Source: Forficula auricularia
Lineage: Eukaryota > Arthropoda > Insecta > Dermaptera > Forficulidae
Length of the DNA stretch: 64,000 nt
Direction of reading: 5' to 3'
Assembly: GCA_024734495.1 (NCBI GenBank)
Contig: JALMQS010000187.1
Coordinates: forward strand, 8,882,769 to 8,946,768
Numbering within the stretch: the stretch's first letter is position 1; each line of letters begins with the position of its first letter. The notes beneath the pieces were generated by a model. That model ran no database searches and had not been told where the DNA came from. It worked only from the letters and a program-made list of their open reading frames with translations. The translations under genes and the position numbers were made by a program. Shown piece after piece: positions 45,741-56,758 of the stretch.

Positions 45741-46659
45741 GAACATTCTCGATTCAATTTACGATTAGGTGAAATAATAAAATTTTCATTTTCAAGTCAA
45801 TCTCTTGTTTTACCCTGATTATAATTAGACTTAATTAAGACTAATTGAGTTGTTTTTTAAATTTTCTCTTAATATAATAAAATAAATTTAATTTTGTAAA
45901 TAAAAATGTTGTTGGAAAAAAATATAGGTAACATTAAAGTCCAGTTAATTGTAATACAATTTTACCTTAGTTCTGAATTTTGGATAGGTTTTGTATTTAG
46001 GGGTCTTAATGAAAATTTCAAATTTCCGATCTTAAAATACGTATACGGTCGCTGCGTCATTTTGGATAGAAGAGGTTAAAAAAAAGTTTTTGAAAATATC
46101 TTCTTACCAACAAGTTTTAAGAAAAAAAAACGATTATCAATTTTGTAGAAGATTAAATTTCTTAAAATTCAAAAATAATTAAAAATAATAAAATTTTGAA
46201 ACAAGCATTGAAGAAAGCTGATATTTCTAATAGAATAGTCTTGTAATTAAAAGGAGGTACGTAATTAATTGCTAATGGAACCAAAATTCAGGGAGAAGGG
46301 TTCGGGTCCTTGGGTCCTTAAATAATTAAAAATTATTTTATTAAATATTAAAATTAAAATAATATAAGAGAGGGGCCAGTTGTATGAAAAAGTCATGTGG
46401 ATGGCCACATCAGCTTATTTTTTTAGTTTAACAATGGTGAAATAATGTAATCGTTCACGAAAAAAGCGTTTTTATAACTTCGAGTTTTCGAAAAATTTCT
46501 AAAAATATTTTAATAAAACAATTCACAGCATTTCAGTCTACAATAGAACTTTATATAATAAACATCGACAAATTTATATTTTAAGAGGTTTTAATTTTTA
46601 ATTATTTTATCAAAATGCCTTTTATAGTAAGTATACTAGATGAAGGAGGAGGTATCAGC
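45741..46659. other. no recognised feature
   Basis: AT-rich; nothing that could be supported. Confidence 0.4.
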
Positions 46660-46699
46660 CAAAGATGGAATCACTGGGTTCAATAAAACACCTTTAATG

Positions 46700-46745
46700 A
46701 GACGTTTCGGCCTAAATTTTATTTGGCCATATTCAGTCAATTAGG
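46700..46745 (-). ncRNA. degenerate hammerhead-like motif D
   Basis: On the minus strand: GACTGAATA, one extra T, stem II GGCC-loop-GGCC, GAAACGTC with stem III ACGT and C17. T replaces the invariant G8 (CTGAATA), so it should be inactive. Stem I begins A-T, G-C, T-A. It resembles motif C at 60530. Confidence 0.4.
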
Positions 46746-46970
46746 AGTTATACACAAAATGCGGTACACATATGTGATCGAACCAAGCCTTGTCAAAAAT
46801 AAAAATTTCTTTTAGCTTCATGCGAATTTTTAACGTGCCTGGACCCAAAAGTTTCAGAATGAAAGTAATTTTATAGTAAGTGTTTAAGTTCGTGTGTCAC
46901 TAAATTTTGTGTACATTCTAGCTCAGAAACCAATGAAGGTATTAAATTTTTTTTTTTTTTTTTGTTAATG

Positions 46971-47000
46971 GAGAATGGTGTGGATTCTTGGTGAAACATT
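46971..47000 (-). repeat. shared ATGTTTCACC tail motif
   Basis: GAGAATGGTGTGGATTCTTG then GTGAAACATT, reversed. It sits at the left edge of the nested inverted repeats 47101-48447. Confidence 0.6.
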
Positions 47001-47100
47001 TTAAATAAAGTAAAGATAATTTTGAAATTTTTTTGAAACTTTTTAAAATTTTAAATATAAATATAAATTGAAGATGGACTCATATCCCGAAATACATATA

Positions 47101-48447
47101 TATGTTGCAGTAAAAAACCGTTTTTAGTAAGAACGGGTTCTTACTAGTTAAAACGCCTTTCACTGAATACCTTTGTGGCAACTAGAATTTACTGATGTTT
47201 GTTGATGGTACTAGCAACTTGACCTCTCGAAATATTCTTTTTCGAAATTCGCCGCCGCGTCGAATTCCACTATAGGTGGTGCTGTGTGCCTTGAATTTTG
47301 AGGGACAATTTTCTATCATTTTCTTTAGTTCCATACTTTGGTGTCTATAAAACGACCTTAACCATAATATTTCGGCCCCTTTTATTTTGAACCCTACGCT
47401 GTGGGCGTCTAGTATGAATTTTGAGAGTGCTCAAACATTTATTTTTTCATCAATTAGAGATTGATTTTGAATTTTTCTATTTGTTTATTTGCTTTACCAC
47501 CATATAGGATTAAAATTGTTTTGAACGCTTCATGGTTATCTGGCTATTTATTTAGCAATTTGTGCTAAAAAACGCGTTTGGCGTTAATTAATTAAATTTA
47601 ATAAAACTGAACTGGTTTCTCGAATCCCTCCAAGGTATTTATCATCTTAATTTTCTTTAAATCATGTTTCTGGAGTCTTGCATAAGCTAATTAATTTTAT
47701 GTTTTTTATTTTCTGTTTTCCAAGAATTCCCTAAGGTTTTTTTGAAAACCAAATATAACTTCATTGAATCTGGAATCCGGAGAACGGGGAGCATTCGTCC
47801 ATTTGCTTCATCTTAAGTTTGATTAATTATATTATTACTTTAATTGGTATATAATTTATTTATATATAAACTTTGCTTATATTTTGTGCATATTTGTATT
47901 TTGCAATTAGCTGAATTTTTAACATTCATTTTTCAAACTTTTTATCTTTATTTATATAGTTTTAAGTTATTTCTACCATCATTTACTTGTATTCAATTTT
48001 TAAATTCATATTTTATAATCAACAATTTATATTAAATTCTAATAAACCTAGATACAGTCCATTTTAATCTGCAATTAATTTTTTATTTATATTAATATTT
48101 AAATTAATATCCCCAAATCTAATATCGTTGCAACAGTTGGGTTTGGTTCAAAGGTCTAAAATCTTCATTATTGGCCTTCCGCCTCATTTTGGGTGTTTAT
48201 TTTCAAATTTTTTATAACTAAAATGTCAAAAATTACATCATCTACAAATTTGATTCTAATTTTTGACATTTTGGTTTAAAATTTTTTGAAAATAATCGCC
48301 CAAAATTAGGAGGAAGGTCAAAAATGAAGATTCTAGATCTTTGGACCAAACTCAATCAACATCAGTAAATTCTAGTTGCCATAAAGGTATTCAAGGAAAC
48401 TAGTAAGAACACGTTCTTACTAAAAAACGGGTTTTTACTTCAACATA
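47101..48447. mobile_element. foldback element with 95-bp arms around about 1.16 kb
   Basis: Left arm 47101-47197 and right arm 48360-48447 are inverted copies: AGTAAAAAACCGTTTTTAGT, AACTAGAATTTACTGATG and complements. The interior includes a second, self-contained hairpin (48130-48359). An open frame at 47844-48035 is T-rich and not credible. Confidence 0.7.
48130..48359. repeat. 230-bp hairpin nested in the foldback element
   Basis: Arms 48130-48242 and 48247-48359 are imperfect complements: TTGGGTTTGGTTCAAAGGTC, AATCTTCATT-TTGGCCTTCC, AATGTCAAAAATTA. Loop of about 5 nt. Confidence 0.75.
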
Positions 48448-48499
48448 TATATAAATTTGAAAGTTTATAATAGGAAAATAATATATATAAATAAAGTTT

Positions 48500-49023
48500 A
48501 GGGAAAGCGGTGTTGGTTTATAGTGAAACATATTAAACAAAGGAATTATTATTTAACGGGTTATAGTGGTGTTTCNNNNNNNNNNNNNNNNNNNNNNNNN
48601 NNNNNNNNNNNNNNNNNNNNNNNNNNNNNNNNNNNNNNNNNNNNNNNNNNNNNNNNNNNNNNNNNNNNNNNNNNNNNNNNNNNNNNNNNNNNNNNNNNNN
48701 NNNNNNNNNNNNNNNNNNNNNNNNNNNNNNNNNNNNNNNNNNNNNNNNNNNNNNNNNNNNNNNNNNNNNNNNNNNNNNNNNNNNNNNNNNNNNNNNNNNN
48801 NNNNNNNNNNNNNNNNNNNNNNNNNNNNNNNNNNNNNNNNNNNNNNNNNNNNNNNNNNNNNNNNNNNNNNNNNNNNNNNNNNNNNNNNNNNNNNNNNNNN
48901 NNNNNNNNNNNNNNNNNNNNNNNNNNNNNNNNNNNNNNNNNNNNNNNNNNNNNNNNNNNNNNNNNNNNNNNNNNNTGAAACACCACTATAACCCGTTAAA
49001 TAATAATTCCTTTGTTTAATATA
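48500..49023 (-). mobile_element. palindromic ATGTTTCACC-tail element interrupted by assembly gap
   Basis: The reversed tail (GGGAAAGCGGTGTTGGTTTA, TAGTGAAACAT, 48500-48534) is followed by an arm of about 45 bp, AAACAAAGGAATTATTATTT then AACGGGTTATAGTGGTGTTT. The exact complement of that arm lies on the other side of the N-run (48976-49023). It has the same tail-plus-palindrome plan as 33466 and 56494. The centre is unknown. Confidence 0.7.
48576..48975. other. assembly gap (400 N)
   Basis: Exactly 400 undetermined bases flanked by perfect inverted repeats. Frames called across it are meaningless. Confidence 1.
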
Positions 49024-50170
49024 TATAAAGTCGTGCTAAACAAGCATCTTATCTTTTATTTTTGTGAAACCTACCTAGTATTTTATATTTTAAATTTTAA
49101 AGTTTCAATAATTTTTCAAAATTTTCTCTACGAAATTTTATATTTAGATATTTTAAATTGAGATTAAAACCTGATTAGATTTTGTTTGAAATAAAGGCAA
49201 AAATTAGTGAGGAAGAATTTTTAAAAATAAGAACCCTTTAGAAAAGGAGTTTTCTAAAATGACCAATCAGAAGGGGGGGGGGGGGGGCGGCCATATCTCA
49301 TTTTTTTTTTTTGAATATTCAATACTAGAGGTGATTTTTGGTGGTAGATACGCATTAAAAGTGCAGTATTACTATGTCATCAATATGATATAATACACAT
49401 TTCACTTTTCTGGATGGATCAATCGATTAGAAGTAAAAAATTATAAATAGAGTTATTATTTCCACTATGCATGAAGATTTTCTAGAAGAAAAAATATAAA
49501 TTTTAAATTATAATCCCGGATGTTTTGAATAACAGCTCTAATTAAACTCTATTAAATTAGTTTAAATATGTGTAGAATGTTTCAATTCAATTTTTTACTT
49601 AAGAACATCAAGATAACATTACATTTCATACCAAGTAATGAGTATTAAACAATTCAAATGAATATTACTTTGCGTTGTTAATTTATACCACAATCTTATG
49701 ATACATTGATTAAAGAATATCCAGAAAATTATATTTAGATTCTATTTTTGTCGCTCTTACTTATTATGGGTGTCATTTTAAAATACACACGCGTTTCCAA
49801 TTATAAAAGATAAATTACTAGTATATAGATGAGGGAGAGTAAATAAATAAATGTGGCGTTTATGTATTGAAGCTCATTAGCCGTTCAAGTGGGAAGTCAT
49901 CGAGTGCGAAGGGGAACTCGCTCTGGGAGAAAGTTATCCAATAGGTCCGATTTTCACTTTCCTCAGCCGTTGACCTTCCACCCACTGAATTCGTGACCAT
50001 GCAGAAGAGAGACGGGCATCAGGCAGAATGGCATAACCGTTGCATAATTATTAAACAACACATGAAATGCCACGAAGTTGTCTTCTGAAGTAGGAAGAGA
50101 AGCGCCGATCGGGAAATTAAATAACCTGCAATAATTAAGTCTGATAAATAATTCTTTAAAACGTTTAAAT
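49024..50170. other. no gene; 15-G run and a GC-richer patch
   Basis: A 15-G homopolymer is at 49273-49287. The stretch 49085-49135 is an inverted partner of 47010-47062, suggesting a still larger symmetrical structure around the gap. A GC-richer patch at 49860-50040 carries no credible frame. Confidence 0.45.
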
Positions 50171-50989
50171 CAAGGGTGTCCAACCCGCGATCCAGCGCTA
50201 ATAGCAATGCCCTACACAAATCGTAAACTTATAAAATATTTAGAAATTTTTTTAATAATTTTTGTTAAAAAAATTGTCACAAAATGCCATTAATGTACCT
50301 ACACATATAAAGAGTCTTTAAAGGGCTTGGTGACTGTTGATAATTTTTATAAGAAAATTCTCAAATTTTACCATCGAATCATTGATACATTAAATATTTA
50401 TTCCCGAAATTTGAAGTTGATCGTCTCTCCCATTACCGAGAAATAAATTTTTGAAAATTGTTCTTTTATTATAACATGGAAGTAAATGGACAGAGCTTTT
50501 AAAAGAGCTATAACTTCTATAGAAATTATACCATTTTCAACAAATTTATACAGATCAATAATTCAAATTTTATGAATGTATTTTTTTTTACATGCATTTT
50601 TTTAAACAATTCTATGTTATTTTGATATAAACATGTTTTTTTATCGTAATAAATTCAAATTCGCATATTTGAGGATTTGTTTTGTTTTTATTACCCATAT
50701 ATCCGGATTATCCGAATTGCATTTGGTCCCAGTTAATTCGGATAAACGAGGTTCTACTGTATTATAAAATTAAAAAAAAAAATACTATTAATAATCATAT
50801 GTATATCTTTAAGCAACAGGGATTGTTAATAAATAAATAAATTAGGGAAATTGAAAAAATATAAACTTACATAGGCGTCCTTTTTTGTTTGTTCTTTTAC
50901 GATTACATAAAAAGTAAAATAGAGAGGTTTGATAAAATTTCAAGAAACACTTGAAGGGGTCGATGGTCAAAGAAGTTTAGCGACCACTG
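50171..50989. mobile_element. possible hAT-type non-autonomous element, 819 bp
   Basis: The left end CAAGGGTGTCCAACCC and the right end, reversed, CAGTGGTCGCTAAACTTC both look like hAT termini. The flanks GTTTAAAT (50163-50170) and CTTTAAAG (50990-50997) agree at 6 of 8. The ends are not close copies of each other, so they may belong to two partial elements. Confidence 0.35.
50690..50759. mobile_element. pogo-like terminal repeat, right end only
   Basis: Reversed: CAGTAGAACCTCGTTTATCC, followed by GAATTAACTGGGACC, a very common insect pogo/Tigger-type end. TA follows at 50760-50761. The left end was not found. Confidence 0.55.
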
Positions 50990-51179
50990 CTTTAAAGTAG
51001 TCTCATATTAAATTTCGAGTATTATTAGCTACGGTAATGGTGGGGAAATTGTGATATCTTGAAATGAAAACAGTTTTGTGTAATTTTTATAGGTTTTCTA
51101 TTTTTTCTATAATTTATATGTTATTTTAAAATTAATAATAAAAAATCTATCGCCAATTTATTTTTCAAATTGAATTTCC

Positions 51180-51225
51180 TTATAATAAATAAATAAATAA
51201 ATAAATTAATTAATAATAATAATAA
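51180..51225. repeat. (AAAT)n/(AAT)n microsatellite
   Basis: Alternating AAAT and AAT units. Confidence 0.85.
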
Positions 51226-51534
51226 TGAATTTATTGGCTTGTACGTTTTGTTGAATTCTTATCGATGAATTCTAAAACCCAAGTACTTTAGGGCAGAGCC
51301 TAAATTTTACGCAACTTTGACGAAGGCTTGACGAATTGATTGCCTATATTCAGGCGTTTATTCGTATAAGACTAGAATTTTTTTTAGGAAGAATAATCTA
51401 AATGTTTTGAAATATTGCTTAGGAACAACCTATACAAGTTTAAGTATAGATATAATATATCTATACGTCTATGTATGAGTCGTTCAGAGGCCAATCGAAT
51501 TAAGTCTAAAAATCAAAATATTTGTTTAAATTTT

Positions 51535-52510
51535 TTTTTTTAAGAAAATGATGAGAGAAGGAGTTACACCAAAAAGGTGCAACCCCTAAAGGCCTGGGTT
51601 GGCCCCTCCATCGTGAAAAGAAGAAGAAAGAATTTTATAGGCTGGGCGGGGGTCGAAGGTATCTGTGGATATGGGTCTTAAATAGCTGAAGGTTATAAGT
51701 CGCGGGAAAGATGGTGGCAGGGAGCGAGTTCCAGTCTCTGGAGATCATAGGGATAAAAGAGTTGGCGAAAGCGCGTGTTCGACTTTTATCCAATTTGACA
51801 GCGAATGGGTGCTGAGCGTTCGAAAACCGTGTTTTTCTCGTAAAGAGGGCTTTAGGGGGGATACTTGATTTCAGCTCAATTGAACAGACACCGTGATAGT
51901 ATCTGTAGTACAGGGAAAGGGCAGAAACGGTTCTTCGGTGAGCCAGGGAGTCGAATGAGTTGGTTAGAGCCGGGTCTCCTATCATTTTAATTGCTCGCTT
52001 CTGAATCGCAGGAAGAGAATGCTTGGAGGCACCCCACAGATGAGAACCATATTCGAGACAGGGGCGAATTTGAGCTTTATACAGAAGAAGAAGTTGACTG
52101 GGAGTATAACAGCGCCTAGAACTAAATAGGAGACCAAGCTTGCGCGTTGCAGTTTTAGCAGTGGTTGAGATATGGTCATTCCATGCAAGGTCAGACCCTA
52201 GAGTTGCGCATAGCATTGAAATTTTATCCCTAAATTCTAATGAGTTTGAGTCGAATGATATGTTTGCGAGGTTTCTGTCGACGCGCCTAGGAATAAGGCA
52301 ACACTGAGTTTTCATTGCATTGAAGTTAACTAAGTTTTGGGATCCCCAGTTTTTAAGTCTGCCTAAGTCTAAATTTATTGAGGACGCAATGTCTGCACGG
52401 TTTTTATGCGATGCAGGGGCGTTATGTAGGGTGCTGTCATCTGCGTAACAATGTACCGGATTGGAGGGCTAGTTTAGAAGGTCGTTGATATAGATATAGA
52501 TAAGAAATCC
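51535..52510 (-). pseudogene. jockey/CR1-like LINE, 5'-truncated, with 3' UTR
   Basis: On the minus strand the sequence runs GFLIYIYINDLLN, stop, PSNPVHCYADDSTLHN (catalytic YADD at about 52437-52451), then the open frame 52315-51635. That frame has FDSNSLEFRDKISML, LGSDLAWNDHIS, YKAQIRPCLEYGSHLWG, and the C-terminal SRDWNSLPATIFPA and YNLQLFKTHIHRYL blocks typical of this LINE group. One in-frame TAG lies before YADD. The endonuclease is lost. The 3' UTR (51541-51634) contains GGCCTTTAGGGGTTGCACC and ends in an A-run at about 51530-51541. The same tail occurs on the SINE at 15530-15890, and a degenerate copy of the ORF is at 7960-8400. Confidence 0.9.
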
Positions 52511-53098
52511 CAAATTCATTAGAAAGCAATTTCAGAAGAAATAAAAAGAAGGCTCTACTGATGAAAACCAGGACCAGGAGTTTTGTACAAAAATAATAAA
52601 CCTAATTTGTTGGTTAAGAATTTACGAAAATGTATAAATTTTCCAAAAGTGGGCTTGGAATCGGATGAGTTTCTAATCATAAAAAAATCAGTTCTTATGA
52701 AATGAAATAAAATTTTAACTAAATTTGACACATTGGAGGGTCTGGCTGATCACTAGCTTATAGACTAACTGCTCTAAATTGTCCGGGTAATAAAACTTTT
52801 TTGTGATTATCTCTGGCTGTGGTTCTATTTTAAAAAGAGCACTCCACTTATCCAGTATTCATTTGTTATTCATTAAATTTGTATTAATTTACTTGTTTGT
52901 GTATTTACTTGTAATTTAAAAATGTATTTTTTAGAAACTATCAGGCAAATATAAATAGAATTTGATGGAAAAGAAACCCATGGCTATGAAACACCATTTC
53001 CAATTGATAAATTTGAATCTCGTTTAATTATTTTTTATAAAACAACATCTCTCCACCTTCTTCAGGGGTTAAAAGCATCAATGAAGGAAGCAAACAAA
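52511..53098. other. no recognised feature
   Basis: AT-rich; no frames or repeats matched. Confidence 0.4.
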
Positions 53099-53368
53099 GG
53101 ATCCCGTATGGAAATAAATAAATTTTCGAAATATGTTTTTTATATATTTTTTCAAAATATAAATAAATATATTAAAAATATAAAATTTTTGTGTTAAATT
53201 TATATAAAGTTTATATTAGAGCAACATAAAAATAATTATATTTTACGAATATATAGAAAACATAAACTTTATATAAATTTAACACAAAAATTTTATATTT
53301 TTAATATATTTTCAATAAATATATAAACAACATATTTCTAAAATCTATTTATTTCCATACGGGATACC
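53099..53368. mobile_element. palindromic MITE, GGATCCCGTATGGAAATAAA ends
   Basis: The outer ends are GGATCCCGTATGGAAATAAA and, reversed, GGTATCCCGTATGGAAATAA. Pairing continues inward through AATATAAAATTTTTGTGTTA and AATTTATATAAAGTTTATA to a loop near 53220-53250. It is nearly all A/T except at the tips. Confidence 0.75.
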
Positions 53369-53975
53369 TTCTTGTTTTCTCTATCAGTATTTTTATGATA
53401 TAAGACTTTGCCATAATGTCAACACTAGGAAAGATTCTCTGAAACATTGGTTTAAAAAAAGGCTTAAAAGAAATTCTAATGAAAATTTTTTATTTGGATC
53501 GTGTTTCATTAACTTGAGCTTCCACTACATCAAATTCTATTTATCATTTTATGTTTAATTTGCCATTTTAAATTGATAATGTTATTATTATTTACTAGTA
53601 AAAATAAGAATATACAAATTGTTCCCCGTCTTTATTGCTATTATTCTAATATTATTCTAAAATTGTTGTTGTTACTGAAATTGTTGGTATGCTTAACGAG
53701 CTCATCTCCATTTTGTGGATAAAATAAATATCCATTGTTCTTTTTTTGTATTCAGTCTAAAGTTAAACTCTTCAAGATGAGCGAATAGCCACGAATATAT
53801 TCAGTTCTTCAACCCTATGCTTATGTTTTAACTGTGAAATCCCACAAAAACCTGTAATTCAGTTTAATAAATTATAAAAATGCCCTAAATCAGAAAAAAT
53901 CAAATCGTTGTATGATGAACATTTAAACAGTTATAGGTGATTAATAAGTAGACATATGGCATACAAGTTTCTATA

Positions 53976-54518
53976 TAAAGATAAAAGTAAATAAATATTT
54001 TATGAGATATTAATTTACTATGAATTAGGTTCTCTAGGTCACTTGTTTCACGTTAAAAATTAAAAAAATACAAGAGTTAAATTTTTTCAATATATATATT
54101 TCGGGCCATTAAGTTATTTTCTGTAATTCCTGATTTTTTTTTTTTAAATTTTAACGTTAAACAAGTGACCTAGAAAACCTAATTCATAGTACAGTGTTCT
54201 CAACCTGTGTTCTTCGGCACATCAGGGAGCCGCGAGAGATTGTCAAATGTGCCGCGAGGCTTTTTGACAAATAATTAAAATTGCATGGCTTTTGAAATAG
54301 TATTTGTAATTATTATTTTTTTTTTTGTATCATACTTAGAACTTTAACATTTTATTTATATTCAGGTGTGCCGCAAATTATTTCACATATTTTTAGTGTG
54401 CCGTCAATCAAAAAAGGTTGAGAAACACTGTCATAGTAAATTGATATCTCATAAAATATTTATTTACTTTTATCTTTATTAAAGATGTTTCACCTTGCAC
54501 CAATACCACATTCTCTAT
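53976..54518 (+). mobile_element. foldback retroelement-like insertion, ATGTTTCACC-tail family, with 12-bp TSD
   Basis: The left arm 53978-54062 (AAAGTAAATAAATATTTTAT, TAGGTTCTCTAGGTCACTTG, TTTCACGTTAAAA) is complementary to a right arm that is split by a hAT MITE (54192-54430). After the right arm come AAAGATGTTTCACCTTGCAC and CAATACCACATTCTCTAT. The flanks CAAGTTTCTATA (53964-53975) and CAAGCTTCTATA (54519-54530) are a 12-bp duplication with one mismatch. Related to 33466 and 56494 by its tail, but with different arms. Confidence 0.7.
54192..54430. mobile_element. hAT-type MITE, 239 bp, perfect 8-bp target duplication
   Basis: The inverted ends are CAGTGTTCTCAACCT and CAGTGTTTCTCAACCTTTTT. 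TCATAGTA is duplicated exactly at 54184-54191 and 54431-54438. It contains GTGCCGCGAGGC and GTGTGCCGC motifs near its ends. It is inserted in the right arm of the foldback element, so it is younger. Confidence 0.9.
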
Positions 54519-54530
54519 CAAGCTTCTATA

Positions 54531-55570
54531 AATAAAACTGCATATTTTTTTTCAAATTTCAACTTTCTAGCATAAAAATTGCTAAATTAACAAATTTGTA
54601 GAGTCCTAAAAGTTTTTTCTTTTTGATTTAATTTAATTTCAAATCTCTTAATTGTGGATTGTAGCGAAATAATAAATTAATACCAACTAAATTGCTTTCA
54701 AAAAATATTATAATATTCAAGCTTTAGAGTTTTATTTGTAAATTTTCTATGTACAAATTAAAATTTAATAATATTCAATTTCAAAGTTTTAATTGATATC
54801 TAAATGAGATAAATAAATAACGCCACTTTATTGTTTAATTTTCTAAAGAGAGATTGATTTTTGTAATTGCCTTTAATCTTTTAGAAGTATTTAATAATCG
54901 TATAAATTTCAATTAGCATAATATAATATACAGAAGAATAAAAGGTGTGCAGAGTTGAAATGAAAATGTAAATAATTTTATTAAGCTTTTAATTTTATAA
55001 GCGATAGCAGGACAAATATTATCTTGAATGAACATCCAATGTTCACAAAAGATTCCTAAACAAACAAGAACAAAATGAGATTAGGGTATTTGGACAGCAA
55101 GTTACAGAGAAACTTTCCGTGGGAGAAAATGGTAACAAAGTGCTGCCAATTGTTAAGGTTAGAGATAAAAAAAACATGAGGAGGAAATCTAAGTTTGATT
55201 TAGAAGGAAACTAACTTTTATCGCCAATAAAAATATCAATTTAATACAATTGAAAAGATTTATCAAAAATTTATTTATTTTTTGTTTAATCTGTTAATAG
55301 GAAATATTATTAGGAATATTAATTATTTAATTTTTTTTAGTCTCGTCTAGCAGTGTTTCAAATTTTTCTCTTCTTTTCCCCCTTAATTATTCTTTATTTT
55401 AAAAATCTTTAAATCCAATATGCCATTAACTCGATTTTGACCCGGTGAAGATAAGGACCTTTTTCTCTGACACCAACAGAAATGTCTAATATAAGGGTGA
55501 AGAGAAAAACTCTTCAAATATAATTTATATGATATATTATTGTCTATCTACGTACCATATGAATTTGTAT
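54531..55570. other. no recognised feature
   Basis: AT-rich; no frames or repeats matched. Confidence 0.4.
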
Positions 55571-55764
55571 ACAAGGTGATCAGTTTAAGCGAAACAATAT
55601 GTTGTAATATATGTTAAGGTTGCTAGGCAACCAGTGCTGGTTTATCTTATTGTTAATGATTTTTATTTAGTTAATAAATAAATTTATAAACAAACAATTC
55701 GTTCTTTTCTTGAGCTCTTGAACATTACATATGTAACTTTATATTTCTTAATGGAACACCCTAT
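55571..55764. mobile_element. weak MITE candidate with ACAAGGTGATCAGTTTAAG ends
   Basis: The left ACAAGGTGATC-AGTTTAAG and reversed right ATAGGGTGTTCCATTAAG are partly inverted copies. It encloses a 15-bp palindrome GGTTGCTAGGCAACC (55618-55632) that resembles an RFX X-box, with no promoter context. Confidence 0.35.
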
Positions 55765-55847
55765 TTATATTTATTAATTTTGTAAATGTTTATTTAAAAA
55801 CTATTAAGTATAATAATAAGGGGTCTAAAATTATAAATTAAGAAGTT

Positions 55848-56249
55848 TTTTTGGCTTTTCGGCCTTTCTAACTATAAGCCGGAAGTCGGGTTAGCCGAGC
55901 CGGCTAACGCGCTGGCCCTGCTTCGGTATCGATCGATTATGAAGATGTTGGAGTGGAAGGCCGGGGTTCGATCCTGGCTGGCAAATAAAAATTTCTACCG
56001 GCTAAAAACTCGGCTCCCTCACTAACCCTACTAACACTTCACTTATGTGCTGTCTAAATGGGCTTTGTTCCCGGGGACAATAAATAAATAAAAAAAAAAA
56101 CATAAACCAATTTACGATACTACTTTTTTTTTTTTAATTTGTCTCTACCCCGGGGTCAGATTTTAACCGGATGCCTCGAGTCGGATTCGAACCCGGGTCC
56201 ACTTGGTTATCAGGCTGGCACGCTAATCCCTAGCCTATCCGACCCCCCA
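55848..56249 (-). mobile_element. tRNA-derived SINE (family S2), split by another SINE
   Basis: The minus-strand head GGTCGGATAGGCTAGGGATT has an A-box-like region, and the B box is GGTTCGAATCC (56183-56193). The body TCTGACCCCGGGGTAGAGAC follows, and the 3' end GGCCGAAAAGCC is at the left edge (55852-55872). A second copy is at 60832-61010. The family S3 SINE at 55881-56100 sits in the middle. Confidence 0.8.
55881..56100 (+). mobile_element. tRNA-derived SINE (family S3)
   Basis: The plus-strand head TTAGCCGAGCCGGCTAACG is an A-box-like region, and the B box is GGTTCGATCC (55965-55974). The body contains CGGCTCCCTCACTAACC, and it ends AATAAATAAATAAAAAAA. The flanks TATAAGCC (55873-55880) and CATAAACC (56101-56108) are a probable short duplication. 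A decayed relative is at 57375-57532. Confidence 0.75.
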
Positions 56250-56638
56250 AAATTAAGAAGTTATTTACATTTATTCGTTGAATATTTTTGTATCATGTTA
56301 TAATTAACAAAGTAAGCTATGGAACCAATAAAGGTAAATAACTTCTTAATTTATAATTTTAGACCCCTTATTACTTAATACTTTTTTAAAGTGAATCTAA
56401 TTTAAATTTTCGAAAGATTGAATCATGGTATTATTTCTAATTTATAGACGTCATAGAAATACACTAAACGACGACTAAAATATATTATAATTTAATTAAT
56501 AAAGTAAAGGGTGTGTAGTTTCACAGTGAATGAAATAAAACTCAAAGAAGTTTATACAAACTCAATATATTTCGGATTATTAGTCCATCATCAGGAGTAT
56601 ACAGGTTAAAACTTTACAGTTTACGTTACAGTTTTAAC

Positions 56639-56689
56639 CTGTAAACTCCTGATGATGGACTAATAATCCGAAATATATTAAGTTTACAG
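56639..56689 (+). ncRNA. hammerhead-like ribozyme motif B1
   Basis: CTGATGA (56649-56655), one extra T, stem II GGA-CTAATAA-TCC (56657-56669), then GAAA (56670-56673). Stem III is the palindrome ATATAT (56673-56678) with H17 = T56679. Stem I has nine consecutive pairs between CTGTAAACT (56639-56647) and AGTTTACAG (56681-56689), with a C-A mismatch next to the core. The minus-strand copy at 56560-56610 has G at that mismatch position, restoring the pair. Stem II is short, so activity is uncertain. Confidence 0.55.
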
Positions 56690-56708
56690 TTTACGTTACA
56701 GTTTTAAC

Positions 56709-56758
56709 CTGTAAACTCCTGATGATGGACTAATAATCCGAAATATATTAAGTTTGTA
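56709..56758 (+). ncRNA. hammerhead-like ribozyme motif B2 (70 bp downstream)
   Basis: Identical core and stem III to B1. Stem I on the 3' side reads AGTTTGT, giving five Watson-Crick and two wobble pairs. Tandem spacing would let a multimeric transcript be cut into 70-nt units. Confidence 0.5.

Larger units (their letters stand above)
55805..56385. mobile_element. foldback/MITE interrupted by nested SINEs
   Basis: The arms AAGGGGTCTAAAATTATAAA-TTAAGAAGTT (55818-55847) and their complement (56337-56372) define the outer element. AAATTAAGAAGTT is duplicated at 55835-55847 and 56250-56262, a 13-bp target duplication made by the SINE insertion that splits it. Confidence 0.7.

Noticed and set aside
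47844..48035. Hydrophobic 63-codon membrane protein
   Set aside because: T-rich sequence always yields F/L/Y-rich frames; it lies within a foldback element.
48523..48991. Open frames of about 140-150 codons on both strands
   Set aside because: They run through the N gap.
55618..55632. RFX X-box regulating a ciliary gene
   Set aside because: A lone palindrome inside a likely MITE, with no gene next to it.
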